DNA from: Adiantum capillus-veneris
Taxonomy: Eukaryota > Streptophyta > Polypodiopsida > Polypodiales > Pteridaceae
NCBI GenBank assembly: GCA_014529385.2
Contig: CM043968.1
Span: forward strand, 24,988,513-25,052,512
Direction: 5' to 3'
DNA: 64,000 nt
Shown here in pieces: positions 46,454-57,735 of the stretch. Each line of letters starts with the position of its first letter. Positions within the stretch are counted from its first letter, which is position 1. The notes beneath the pieces are model-generated. The model made no database searches and had not been told where the DNA came from. It worked only from the letters and a program-made list of their open reading frames with translations. A program made the translations under genes and the position numbers.

Positions 46454-49347
46454 ATGATGGGTAGCCAACAGCCAGGAGGTTTCACCTATGATGGACCTAT
46501 GCGAGGAGGAAGTACCTCCCAAAATCCTTTGAATGATTCCAGGCTTACGGTGATCTTCTTGGAGGGAACAAACTCAAGAGGAGCCCTAGTCTATTCTGAC
46601 TATCGAGGTCGCAAGTGCATTTGCATTGAAGAGAAGCCAGCACAAAGATTGGAGATAATCCACGTGTATGATTATGGAGATAGATTCCGAGACGAAAAGG
46701 GGAACCACTATTTAATAGTTAGCAACCCTGAAGATTACAACAGATATGGAGACAACGTGGCTAAAGGGAAAATGGTTTCAGAAACTCAAGAGCCGCCACC
46801 AAACATTGATCGGCACGGAGCTATTTTCATGTATGATAAGAAAACAATCAGGGTTCCAACTTATAACGAGAATGTGGGAATCTACAAACACGAGAGCGAG
46901 GGTATTGTCTCTTACTTTCACAGTAAAGAACTATACATAGACGAACTAAGCAAAGACAAGGTTCTTTACTTATTCTCTTATGAAACTGCTACGGGGAAGG
47001 GCATAGTTTTTGTTGATAGATATCGGCGAGAATACCAACGTATTCTTCCAAAGGAAGTAGAAAGAGCAACAGGTCCAGGAGCATCAGCATACACCCCTGA
47101 GGAAATACCGAGATCCATCCACACCCCAAGCAAGTCAACGAATCCGTTTTCAGATGAGTATGAAGCTACATCACATTTCACCAGGCCAGAAGCATTCACC
47201 AACCAAGACCAACCAGCAAACCAGCCATCATTGCAGGCATGGCTTCGACAAAGTGCAACAATGGAACCAGAACAAAACCGAGAGGGTTATCCAGTTGCAC
47301 GAGGGCTCAGGGATTTGCAAGAACCCCCACACTATTCAAGGTATCAAGCAGAGAGTAAGCCAAAGACACAAGGGTCGACCAAGCTTGGAGGACCACCAAT
47401 GGAACGAGTTCGAAGAGAAGGACCACCTCCGGCGAGAACCGTTAGAAATTATGGCTTAGGAGCACCGTTGGGCGAGGAACCAGCCTATTACAGAAGGCGT
47501 GAGGAGGGGTATAGACTTGGAAGGGGTGATCCAGTGATGAGGTTTGTAGACCATCGCAGAATTAGACCTTATCAAGTGCAAAAATGGGTAAACAGGAAAT
47601 ACATAGGAAACAGAGACCCAAGAGATCATGTAGCAGCCTTTGTACGTGTGATTAGAGCCGAAGATGTGTTAGACTTTCCTACCCAATTCGCAGGGTTTGG
47701 ACTAACCCTAGAGGATGATGCTGCAACTTGGTTTGACTCTGTGGAGCGTAGAGACTTTGAGTCGATGGAGGAAGTGTTTGACGAGTTTATTGAGGAATTC
47801 TCTCAAAGGGGAATAGCTCATAATACCGTCTCACAAATCCATAAATTCAAACAAAAAGATGGAGAATCTGTACGGTAGGCAGCCCTAAGACTAAAGAGAT
47901 ATGTTAAGTTCTGTCCTGTTGAAGAACTGCCAACTCAGTCCATACTTATGCTGATATTCATCCAAGGACTAAGGAATGCAGATCTCCAGAAAGACTTACA
48001 TATGAAGAGGAGCACTACATTGAATGAGTTGACCAAGGAAGCTTTGTACCTTGTGGACAATTGTGCTGTCTACAAAGAAGGGAAGTTCAAGGACCTTGAT
48101 GACGATTCATCTTCACAGCAAAGTGGGAGCAAGTCCTCCAAGACAACACTGAAAGGAGAAATAGCGGTAAACCAGGAGTAGCTCGTAGATGAAGTGCTAA
48201 AAAAGATCAACTTGTACGCCAAACCCCAGACTAAACAGCCCAAGTGGTGTGCTATTGAACAAAAATGGACAAACCATGGGACCGAGGAATGTTACTATAA
48301 CAAGGGATATGTGAGGGAGAGACCTTATGCTCCCCAAGCTCCTGTAGCTTCCCCTCAAGTTTCACCTATGCCTAGATATCAAGCAGGAAACTTGCCAGGA
48401 CCTGTAGGTGTAGAGAGACCACAACTGGTGTTGGGGCAACAACCACCCCTACCAGGATTACGACCAGTTGGTGTAAGATACACCCCAACGGTAACTGAAT
48501 CAGAAGAAAAGGCTTTGGTGCCTATGCATGCATATTATGAGGATCCCAACGGATATGCGGAAAACCATGTCTATTATCCGCCGGAGAACCCTCGACAACA
48601 GATCCATGGAGCATGATAAGGAATCAAGGACCTCCAACTGCTGCACAGGCCGCAGGAGAAGGAGGATATAGCTTAGATGAACGAACATTGTTGTTCATAG
48701 CCAATGGAGGCATGGGCGGACAGAGACAGACTTACCAGCAACGAGGAGCTCAAGGAGCACCTCAACAACCCAAGGGCCCCTGTTACAAGTGTGGCGGAGA
48801 CCATTGGCTGAGAGATTGTCCCCATGATGAAATCATTAGAGTCAATACGTATTGCCCAGAATGTGAGATTACTCATTTGATTCCTGATTGCCCTAAAAAC
48901 CCGAGTAAAGGAGAAAAAGCCACCTTGAACCTGTTGGAAACAGTACCCTCCAGTGGAGTATCAGAAAATGAAACAGTCATACCTGTTCAGGCGGTGACAC
49001 GGGCCCAAGCCCAAAGAAGGACGAATGAACCCATAATAGAAGAACCAAAAACAAATGCCCAAAGTTCAGAAACGAAAAATCCAAGAATCACTTGGAAGGC
49101 AAGAAAGGCGCGTAGGAAAGCCAGGAAAGAGCGAGAGCAAACAACCCTATCCGATGAGTTGAAACATACAAAGAACAGGTTGGAGCGGTTAGAATATCTA
49201 GCTAGCCTAAGCTCACACACCACAGCAGCCATAGCACCAAAGAAATTAGCTGAGCCCAAAAGTGCAGGATCAGGAGGATCTTTGCTGGCAGACAAGGTAA
49301 ACGAGCAGCTGGATGCGCTTCTAAAAGCCTATGAAGCTCGACTTTAA
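46454..49347 (+). pseudogene. gag of element B, nearly intact but broken
   Basis: The chosen start is the ATG pair at 46,454 (MMGSQQPGG); an open frame extends further upstream without an ATG. Residues 1 to about 200 are an unrecognised N-terminal extension with Tyr/Asp-rich words (LVYSDYRGRKCICIEE). A disordered Pro/Gln linker leads to the capsid core (RDHVAAFVRVIRAEDVLDFP, ATWFDSVERRDFESMEEVF). TAG at 47,876-47,878 and TAG near 48,179 interrupt it, and a one-base deletion near 48,590 moves the nucleocapsid to another frame. Knuckles CYKCGGDHWLRDC and CPECEITHLIPDC lie at about 48,782-48,895. A basic stretch and a short coiled coil follow. Gag assembles the particle that reverse transcribes the RNA. 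Confidence 0.88.
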
Positions 49348-49374
49348 AAAAAACAGACCCAGGAGCAAAGGTGG

Positions 49375-51242
49375 ATGACATATCCATATGCGGAAATAGA
49401 AAAACAAAGGTTGGATATGTGTAAAAAGATGATTGAGACGGCTCAATCATTGATGGAAGACCCGTTGGGAAAACTGGCAAATTGCCATGACACACCAGCT
49501 CCAACCCCTATCCAACCAACATTGGAGAAACATGAGGAAACAAAAGAAAGACTCACTAATAAATATGAATCCAGGGGAGAGCCTATCATAGTGCCCAATA
49601 CCACCGATGAGGCAAGTGACGGGGTCCATCCTAAAATATTGGCAGAAATGGGAAAGGACATAATGGTCTAGATGATCTGTGGAAGTAAATCCGAGAGGCC
49701 AACGAGGCTAATAGGATGAATGACCACATGAATAGCACGAGAAAAGAAAAGAATGTGATCCTACCTCCTATTGAAGAATTTGAGGCAAGATCACAAATAA
49801 ACTTTGAGATACATTCACAAGGGGGAGACCAAGGATCTATTAGTTCGGGGAACAGCCAGCCAGACTCTTTGATAACCTTACCCTCTTACCTAGGAGAATA
49901 TGAAGCTAAGTCGGAAGTGCGAGCAATCCCATCTCAAAGACTTTCGTCTAACAAGGTGATGGATTCACAAGGATTGATTGAGCTGTTATCCACTCCGGTG
50001 GCATGCACAATCACGTTAGCAGAACTCCTAAGGCTAAGGCCAAACATGTGGACCACATTAGGAAAATGCATAGAAAAATTTGGAGTGAAGGACCCCACCT
50101 TGAAACTACAAGAAGGAATCAGGGAATTGGACAGACCTAACCTAAACACTAGGCCGATACCATTGAATAAGGTTGGAGAATATTGTGAGGGAGAAGACGG
50201 AAACACGACGCTACCTGTAGAATTCCAAGGAGTAGTTTCCAAAGCCATTCTTGACAGTGGAGCTGGAGTTGCTATCGCCACCAAGGAAATCTGGAAAAAA
50301 TGGGGAAAACCAGCTCTGAGGGCTACCAGAATGAAGCTGCAGTTGGCAGATGGTTTCATGGAAAAGCCTCTCGGACTCTTGGAAAAACTAATTGTCACTT
50401 CGTGCAGGATCGAGTATGAGCATACATTTGCAATAGTCGATTTCGACAAAAAGAACAATTATGAGATAATCTTGGGACGACCATTCATGCGACAACTGAA
50501 GATGGTCCAAGATTGGGGTTATGACCACATATACCTCAGACATGGCGAGACGACAACTAAAATACAACTGAAAGACCATAGTTACAAAGATGTAAACCAA
50601 ACACCGGTGGAAGAGTTTGATTCGGCTACAATAGCAAGATCAGAGCTATCAGCATGGTTGGGGCAACCAAAAGAGCTATGGATGTGCGGAGCTTCACATT
50701 GTGGAAGCTTAAGGAAAGAGGAATGCGTCTTAGAGAGAGCAATTGAGGACAAAGAGTATATTCTGGAACCATTCCCTGAAGATGCCTTGGAGCCTCTAGA
50801 ATGGGAACACATACTGGAGAAGTTAGATGTCTGTACCATTACCGATAGTCCAACAACAAAATTTTGCGATAAGGATGGTTATGATGTGCTGCCCTATTAC
50901 ATGGTAAGCGTGGTGCCAGAAAAAGAGATGGTAGTACCTCCAGAACAAGAAGAGTTTTACAACTGTTCTGAACAACTGGAAGTAAATGATGAGGCAGATA
51001 ATGAGTGTTCGGACACCTCCAGTGAGCGTGGGAATGAAGCCAAGAATATTAAGTTTTATGATTTTGCTAATCAACACCCTAGACGCCAAGAACGCTATAG
51101 GAAGAAAAGAGCCGGAAATAAAGTGAGAGAGAACCTGATGCCCAGGATAAAAGGTAAAACTCACTATTTGATGCTTGTAAAAGCAGAGGATTGTGTGAAA
51201 GATCAAATATCAGGGAAATTCTCAGAAAATAAAAAAGAATGA
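49375..51242 (+). pseudogene. Protease (first aspartic protease) and linkers of element B
   Basis: A TAA at 49,345 and a one-base shift near 49,655 separate it from gag; element A has no stop at the first place, so the ancestral gag-pro was probably one frame. The frame at 49,716-51,242 (508 codons) carries VVSKAILDSGAGVAIATKEI with the catalytic Asp at codon 180 (GAC 50,253-50,255) and closes the fold with EIILGRPFM about 70 residues later. After this come an acidic linker and a basic Lys/Arg-rich part that leads to RT. This protease would mature Gag and Pol. Confidence 0.9.
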
Positions 51243-51386
51243 ACGCGAGAAGAAATAAAACAGTAAAGAAAAGCTAGGGCTGAAACAAAATCACAAAAAT
51301 CTCAAAAGTCAAAAAAAGAACCAACAAAAGACCAAGAGTGGACCAAACTGGAGCGTAAACAGAAATACCAAGAACTGAAATGGTCT

Positions 51387-53060
51387 TTGAGGGAGATATG
51401 GACTATTGAAGAGGATAGTGATGGTAAAGGGGAGTTAGGAAAGGGCAACATGAACGTACCACCACACTATAGGAAATTTACTATCCAGGATAGAAAAATC
51501 ATCATGACACCACCAATCTGGGAGAGAACCAACCAAGAATCTTACAATGGGCCTGAAAATGTAAAAAGAATAGACCTCGCAGAACCAGGTGAAAAGCCCC
51601 AGCCGGTCTATATAGCTAATGATTTAGATCCTGAGGAGGAAGCACAACTAACACAACTTCTCACAAATATAAAGATGTGTTTGCTTGGTCCTATAAAGAC
51701 CTTAAAGGAGTTGATCCATTGATATGCCAACATACAATTCCTTTAAAATCGGATCCAAAACCTAGCAAACAACGTCCTTATACATATAATGACACATTTG
51801 CCAAAAAAATCAAAGAAGAGATTGATAGGCTGATGGACGCAGAGTTCATCTATGAAATTGAACATACAGATTGGGTTTCACCTATTGTGGTCGTTCCCAA
51901 GAAGAATGGAAAACTGCGAGTGTGTGTAAACCTCAAAAAGGTGAATGCGGCAACCATAAGGGATAATTATCCCTTGCCAATTACAGAACATGTCCTTGAG
52001 CGAGTGGCCGGGAAACGGGCTTATTCCTTTCTGGATGGGTTTTCAGGATACAACCAATTGGCAATAGCAAGGGAGGATCAACACAAAACATCTTTTACCA
52101 CAGAATGGGGGATTTATGCATATCGAGTTATGCCATTTGGCTTAACAAATGCACCAGCCACTTTTCAGATGTTAATGACTCATGCTTTCAAGGAATACCT
52201 AAGAATATTCTTAGAAATATACATGGATAACTTGTGTGTACACTCTCTTCTGCGAGAGAAACATATCGACCATTTGCAAAAGGTCTTTGAAAAGTGCAGA
52301 ACATATCGAATCTGTCTAAACCCGGAAAAGTGTGTATTTATGGTTAAGCAAGGATGAATCTTAGGACACATTGTCTCAAGAAACGGCATAACCACAGACC
52401 TGGACAAAGTCAAAGTCATTGTAGACCTGCCCAGGCCTACTAATGCAAAACAAGTGCAATCCTTTATGGGGCACTGTGGATATTATCGAAAATTCATCTA
52501 CATGTATGCGGTCATTGCACAACCTCTGTATCGTTTGCTAGTCAATTTCAAATGGACCAATGAGTGTGAGACTTCATTCCAAAGGCTAAAAGAAAACCTT
52601 ATATCTGCACCTGTGCTAAAGGCACCAGATTGGGACAAGATATTCCATGTGCACATTGATGCTTCGGCATATGCCATTGGAAGCATTCTAGCTCAACCTG
52701 GAGACGGAACAATGGATTTTCCAGTTTGCTATGCGAGCCGATAGTTAAACAGTGCAGAAAAGAACTACACAACCACCGAGAGGGAAGGGTTAGGAACGAT
52801 TTATGCTGTAAAGAAATTTCGGCATTATTTGCTTGCAAATAAATTTGTGTTCTTTACGGATCATCAAGCTCTTTTATACCTTGTAAATAAACCTTGCAAC
52901 ACAAGGAGGATCATACGCTGGTTTATTATATTGCCAGAATTTGACTTCACAGTGGTGGTCAAAAAGGGAAAAACTCATCTGCGAGCTGATCATCTTTCAA
53001 GAATACACAACGGGGAAGCTCCTCAAGGGGTAGATGATGACATACCAGATGCTTATCTTT
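51387..53060 (+). pseudogene. Reverse transcriptase and RNase H of element B
   Basis: The region opens with the conserved approach to RT (PQPVYIANDLDPEEEAQ), a one-base deletion near 51,660, then DVFAWSYKDLKG. RT strands are VPKKNGKLRVCVNLKKVNAA, SFLDGFSGYNQLAIA and FGLTNAPATFQ. The catalytic box is YMDN at 52,220-52,231, not YMDD, which would inactivate it. The connection has FMGHCGYYRKFI. RNase H follows with HIDASAYAIGSILAQ, TEREGLGTIYAVKKFRHYL and FTDHQAL, closing with RADHLSR at about 52,980. Stops: TGA 52,355-52,357 and TAG 52,742-52,744. Only one RNase H domain was found. Confidence 0.9.
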
Positions 53061-53129
53061 TCAACATTGAAATGGTACCCAAATGGTCTCAGGAAATAGT
53101 TAGCATTCTCTCCTTTGGAAGTGAGTTTG

Positions 53130-53420
53130 ATAATACAGGATGTATATCCAAACAACGAACAATTCGACAAACAAAAAACTTTCAGTTGATAGCAGGACGG
53201 CTGTATCATCTTGAATCTGATCTAATCCTACGATTATGTATAAATCTGAAAGAATTCGAGTGCTACCTGGAAGAGGCTCATGTCCAGGGTTGTGCATTTC
53301 ATTGTTTGACAGTGAAAACACACCAAAGACTAAAACAATTAGGGGTTTATTGGCCAACTATGTATGCGGATACACGTTCTTATGTTACAAATTGTACAGT
53401 ATGTAGTGCCAAACGACCAG
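53130..53420 (+). pseudogene. First H2C2-type zinc-binding module of element B
   Basis: The part beginning FQLIAGRLYHLESDLI carries H-x6-H in EEAHVQGCAFHCL, the YWPTMYADTRSYV strand, and C-x2-C in NCTVCSAKR. This is the order of the zinc-binding module found at integrase N-termini in Ty3/gypsy elements. All four ligand positions are present. It is followed by about 25 residues with WSQYIIDFLTTR that look like the start of an integrase core, then by a second module. Confidence 0.75.
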
Positions 53421-53529
53421 TGGATCACGCAACTTTATTTCGGGTGAACATAGCACCTGCATGGAGTCAATATATCATTGACTTCCTAACCACCAGAACG
53501 TTCCCTGAGAACACTACAAGAGCATGGGA

Positions 53530-54700
53530 GAAAGCTATAGAGCTGGAAGCTCGTGACTTTCAGCTAATTGGAAATCAACTCTACAAACGGGGAAAGGACA
53601 ACCAACTTAGAATCTTTGCAAATGAAAGCGAATACCTGCTGATTCTAGAACATGCACATAGCGGAGTAAGTGGAGGCCATTTTTCGGGCGATAAGACGAT
53701 AAAACTTGTCTTAACCGCAGGAATTTGGTGGCCTACATTGCACATGGATGCCGAGGAGTTTGTCAAACGTTCTGATGCATGTCAACGCACCAAGGTACCA
53801 ATCAAAAGAGATGAGATTCCATTAAGGCCAATGATGGGGGCAAGGGCATTTGCAAAGTGGGGCATTGATTTTGTGGGACCTATATCACCCCCTGCATATC
53901 ACACCCATACCCAATATATCATTGTGGCTACGGATTATCTCACAAAATGGGTCGAAGCCAAAGCAACACAAAAAGCTGATGCACGCACCACGGCTCAATT
54001 TTTGTATGAGAATGTTTTTGTACGTTACGGGTTACCAATAGAAATTGTCAGTGACCGTGGAACACACTTCCTCAATGAAGTCATTGAATATCTACTAGAG
54101 GATTTCATGGTCATACATAGAAAATCAGCACCATACCATCCATAGTCCAATGGGCAAGCGGAGGCCACAAATAAAACACTATGCACGGTTCTCACTAAAA
54201 TAGTGTCACATTCAAGGACCGATTGGGATCAGCAGCTACACTCAACACTATGGGCATACAGGGTAGCTTACAAAACCTCAATAGGAACAACACCATACAA
54301 CATGGTGTTTGGGCTAAATGCTATACTACCCATAGAGTTTTTAATCCCAACTCTACGAGTAGCAACAAGCTTGGATTGGATAGGGCATGAACTCTCTTCA
54401 CGAATTAATGATCTTGAAAAGCTAGATGAACTCCGCTTACGAGCTGTCGCTTCGATCTATGCTAAAAAGAGAAGACAAAAGGATTTTTTCGACAAACATG
54501 TGCGTACCAAAGAGTTTAAAACAGGTGATTACGTACTTGTTTATACCTTGAAGCAACATGCCAAGAAACTGAAAAAGCGAGGGATGGGACCATTTGTGAT
54601 TCATGATCTATCACAAAGTGGGGCTGTCAAGCTTGCTACATTAGCTGGTGAAGAAATGCCAAACTGGATTAGTGGGTGTCGACTAAGGAGATATCACCTA
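53530..54700 (+). pseudogene. Second zinc-binding module and integrase of element B
   Basis: A second H2C2-like unit (FQLIGNQLYKRGKDNQLRIF, AHSGVSGGHFSGDKTIKL, WWPTLHMDAEEFV) has both His but Ser replacing the first Cys (SDAC). The catalytic core has WGIDFVGPI, ATDYLTKWVEAKA, VSDRGTHFLNE and NGQAEATNK, giving the expected D, D and E. TAG at 54,143-54,145 (in HP*SNGQAE, where Gln is usual) interrupts it. The C-terminal part has DKHVRTKEFKTGDYVLVY and GMGPFVIHDL, a GPY/F-type domain. No chromodomain was seen. Integrase inserts the cDNA in the nucleus. Confidence 0.88.
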
Positions 54701-54889
54701 CCACTCACACAGGAGATGCTCCAACAAATTCATCAAGGAAAGCAAAGAATGAAGGAAAAAAAGAGAGTACGGGAGGAAGCTCAAACCGAAGTACAAGAAC
54801 GCATTGCAAAAAGACGGCTTCCGCGACAACAACAACAATGTAAACCACCATTGAGAATCAATTCCATTCGACTGATAAACTTGGAAGAG

Positions 54890-55255
54890 GACACAATAGA
54901 GCCAATAATTACAGTCAAGGTGGGCAACAATCAAGTTGAATCACCAGCCTTGCTCGATTCGGGTGCTCAAGCAAATTTGATCTCTTACGGATTATACCAA
55001 CAGCTCCAAGTCACAGATCAACTTCATCCTACTCCCCAAGTGCTGGAAAGTAGCACATCACATCCATTGAAAACATTAGGGTGGATTATATTGCATATAC
55101 AGTTACATCAATATATTTACCCACACAAATTCTATGTGGTGACAGATCAAAGCACACAACAACCAATGATGCTAGGGCAACCTTGGCAAAAAGCATACAA
55201 TGTCCAAATAGACTGGAAAGCACAGGCGGTCAAAATCCAGCATGAACACGAATAG
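54890..55255 (+). pseudogene. Second aspartic-protease module, downstream of integrase
   Basis: In the same frame as integrase, about 70 residues after the GPF domain, the sequence gives TVKVGNNQVESPALLDSG and continues AQANLISYGLYQQL, with catalytic Asp at 54,956-54,958. About 70 residues later it closes with MMLGQPWQKAYNVQIDW. Spacing and order are those of a complete retropepsin-like domain of roughly 115 residues, with DSGA intact. It is only distantly similar to the element's first protease (DSGAGVAIATK), so it is not a recent local copy. The frame ends at TAG 55,253-55,255. Usual gypsy pols end after integrase, so this is unusual. Confidence 0.8.
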
Positions 55256-55258
55256 CAG

Positions 55259-55957
55259 GTGATAGCTTTTGCTCAAAAGGACCATCAGGATCAAATGCAA
55301 GCCATGCAATCACTGGCAACAAAAACAAAAGAACACATACCACCAAAGATCAACATGAAACCTGAGACAAACAACCAGGTAAAGGCCAACCATGCTCATC
55401 ACAGACAGCCAAAATCACCGGCTACACTGCAAAAATCTAGGCTACCAAAACAAGGTAAACAAGTATGGCTGCGGAAGGATAGAAAAGCCATGGCGGGAAA
55501 AACACAATGTGACAACCGGATTCCAACAAAGCAGATGGTGCAACCCAAAACCAAGGTAACCAAGCAGATATGGATTCCAAAGAAAATGCTTATCCAAAAC
55601 CCTAATATCACTCACATTTGGATACCAAAGCAAAAGACAAAGCAAATACCTACGGTACAAGCAACAATGGAAAGCAGACATCTGCAGGTCAACCGGGCAA
55701 ACAGATATAAGAGGGTGCCGATGACAGACAAACCAGTGGCAAAGTTGGCAGCACCAAACTACCAATGGAAATCCAAGGCCATACGGCCCATAACTATCAC
55801 ATCCCAGCCAATTCCATCCTCAGAAACAGCTACGAATCCATCAACAGAGTCGGCAAAGCAGTTGCCTCTGGCCAAAAAGACCATTAAACAAAGAGCAGTA
55901 GAATTACAGTTGCTACTTGCAAAAAAAATAGGAAACCTCGACGGCGAATGCCAATAA
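55259..55957 (+). CDS. Basic C-terminal tail of pol with W-I-P-K motifs
   Basis: A 232-codon frame in phase with integrase and the second protease, separated from them only by the TAG at 55,253. It is rich in Lys, Gln, Thr and Pro and contains three similar motifs: KQVWLRKDRK, KQIWIPKKM and THIWIPKQK at about residues 69, 101 and 119. It ends at TAA 55,955-55,957. The whole stretch is open, which suggests selection for coding until recently. No domain was recognised; a nucleic-acid-binding tail would fit the charge (inference). Confidence 0.55.
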   Translation: MIAFAQKDHQDQMQAMQSLATKTKEHIPPKINMKPETNNQVKANHAHHRQPKSPATLQKSRLPKQGKQVWLRKDRKAMAGKTQCDNRIPTKQMVQPKTKVTKQIWIPKKMLIQNPNITHIWIPKQKTKQIPTVQATMESRHLQVNRANRYKRVPMTDKPVAKLAAPNYQWKSKAIRPITITSQPIPSSETATNPSTESAKQLPLAKKTIKQRAVELQLLLAKKIGNLDGECQ

Positions 55958-56778
55958 GCATCTTGCTTATTCCCTTCTCTTGCACAGCATTAATTTTTCC
56001 ATGCATTGACCGAGTATGCATAAAATAGGGCCACATTAATCGGCCAGGCATTAGCACAACTTTTTCAACCTATGCACGGCACATACTACGAGGCGAGACC
56101 TTGTCGTCCGGGAGGACTCCGACTAGGAGGGGGGGAGGCATTTTCAATGCGGAACCAATAACAGAAACAACAAAAAAGGGCATGATTTTCGACTTTTTAA
56201 AGGGTTGACGTTTGATTGCAAAATTTTTTGGAGTAACCCAAGTATATATGCCCTTATACAGTATGAAGCTACAGGTATATGGGGCCAAACGCCAAATCAA
56301 GCCCTTAGATGTGTGTATATAAGTAGAAATAGTCATTTTTCGGGCAAAATACTGGTAAAACGGAGAAATCCGGCCATAAAAATTGCATGTGAGTGTATAT
56401 AATGTGTTGCGGCGATGTTTGTGATCTATTATGAATTTTGGGGATTTTCTGGGTTTGATTTGCTATTTTCCTTTTAATTTTGCTAATTTTTGGCAGAAAA
56501 ACTTCAAAAATACAAAAAGCAGGTGAAAAACAGTCGTAATGAAAAACAAAAAATATAGGGATGACCAGTGATTAAAAGATAACTTATGGTACGGTGGGGG
56601 TGCAATTATGAGACTAGAGCGGAAAGCGTGTTTTGGCCAGGTTTTGACCGAAATGACAAATTTCTGGTAAACAGAGCAAATGGAGTCCAAATCAAGAAAT
56701 TTTTGAGCCTAAACCGCATCTTGCAGAAAGATGGGAGCACATGTCAAATTTCATGAAAAATGGTTTGGGGACCTCCAT
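55958..56778 (+). other. Post-pol region of element B, non-coding
   Basis: No credible frame. It holds the internal purine tract at 56,125-56,138 and ends at the start of block Y. The corresponding part of element A is deleted, so conservation cannot be judged. Confidence 0.5.
56125..56138 (+). promoter_or_regulatory. Internal PPT-like tract of element B
   Basis: AGGAGGGGGGGAGG. Its 13-base core is identical to the PPT next to element A's 3' LTR, yet no LTR follows here. An internal tract of this kind could prime plus-strand DNA at a second site, as central PPTs do in some retroviruses; that role is inference. Confidence 0.55.
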
Positions 56779-57490
56779 TATAAGAAATTTTCACCCCATT
56801 TTTAGCTCATTCTCACTATTGACCTTGTGGAGAGAGCTTCTGCCACCTAGAGCGGATCGATCTTCCAACAGCTTCTACGACGCGCATGGCTACCCGACCA
56901 GCTCCAGACATGAGAGGTAGGCTCACCACCTTGAGCTTTTCGCGCATGTTTGTCATTCTGTCGCGAGAACTAGCGTAGAAGTCACACATAAAGCGGACGG
57001 TAGAGACCTGCAAGTAGAAACGGCGGCCAAACGGCTAAGCCAAAAGCAACAAGACTTCATCGGCAGCTTACCCTAGTCTAGGAGACCAGTCCTGGATAGC
57101 CAAAGGCAGTGGGAAACCATCGAGAAAAACCCTAATTCCCAGAAACCCACAAGAGGCCACCAAATGGAAAATCGGCGAAACGGTGACCAAATGCTACCAA
57201 AATTTATGGGTAGGAGCATATCGACATGCTCGACAAGTGCATATGTCCTGCATGACCAAAAAGTGACCCGAAGCGCCACTAAACCTCAGAAATGGCATCA
57301 GACAGACAAAGCGTCAAAATGCACTTACGGCCAAACCGCAAGTCCGTTTTCCACCAAACTTCACGAGCGGCTTTCCTAGACCATCAACAACCAAGTCCTA
57401 TGGTGGTTGACCACCACAAATCATCAAAGGTATGTAAACGCAGCCACGGGTGCTTCTAGAGCGACAAATTTCCAAATGAAGCTCCGGTGA
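56779..57490 (+). other. Block Y of element B
   Basis: Matches 17,108-17,823 on the same strand. It starts attataagaaattttcacc and ends gctccggtgaagcc. A 71-codon frame at 57,164-57,379 is open in both copies without gaps. No motif was recognised. In element A the block is inverted relative to pol. Confidence 0.75.
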
Positions 57491-57735
57491 AGCCGAAGTC
57501 AACAAAAACCATACGACAAGGATCCCCAAGGGATTGGGAAGCTATGGAGACCAACATCGAGGAATTTCATCGCCAAAAAGCACTCCAAAAGTCAGAAAAC
57601 GGCTCGGAGGCTCTGAAGTCCACACAGGGAGTTATACTCTATCCATTTGACTTTTTTGTTGAAATTAGGCTCAAAAGGGACTTACGGGGGCAAAGGGCAA
57701 GCACTGGGACCACTAACAAAGGAAAAATCACCAGG
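57487..57735 (+). other. Block X of element B with a short conserved frame
   Basis: Matches the minus strand of 16,892-17,105. The frame has QGSPRDWEAMETNI and KALQKSENGSEALKSTQG and continues beyond the palindrome to 57,816. The two copies keep the frame without indels over about 60 codons. Coding is possible but unproven. Confidence 0.6.

Noticed and set aside
48590-51665. Programmed ribosomal frameshifting in element B gag-pro-pol
   Set aside because: Three -1 shifts occur, but element A shows shifts at different places and no common slippery site, so mutation is simpler. The -1 overlap in element C near 60,461-60,490 remains possible.
56125-57490. 3' LTR of element B directly after the internal purine tract
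   Set aside because: Nothing there resembles the 5' LTR at 43,513-44,445, although LTRs of one element should match.
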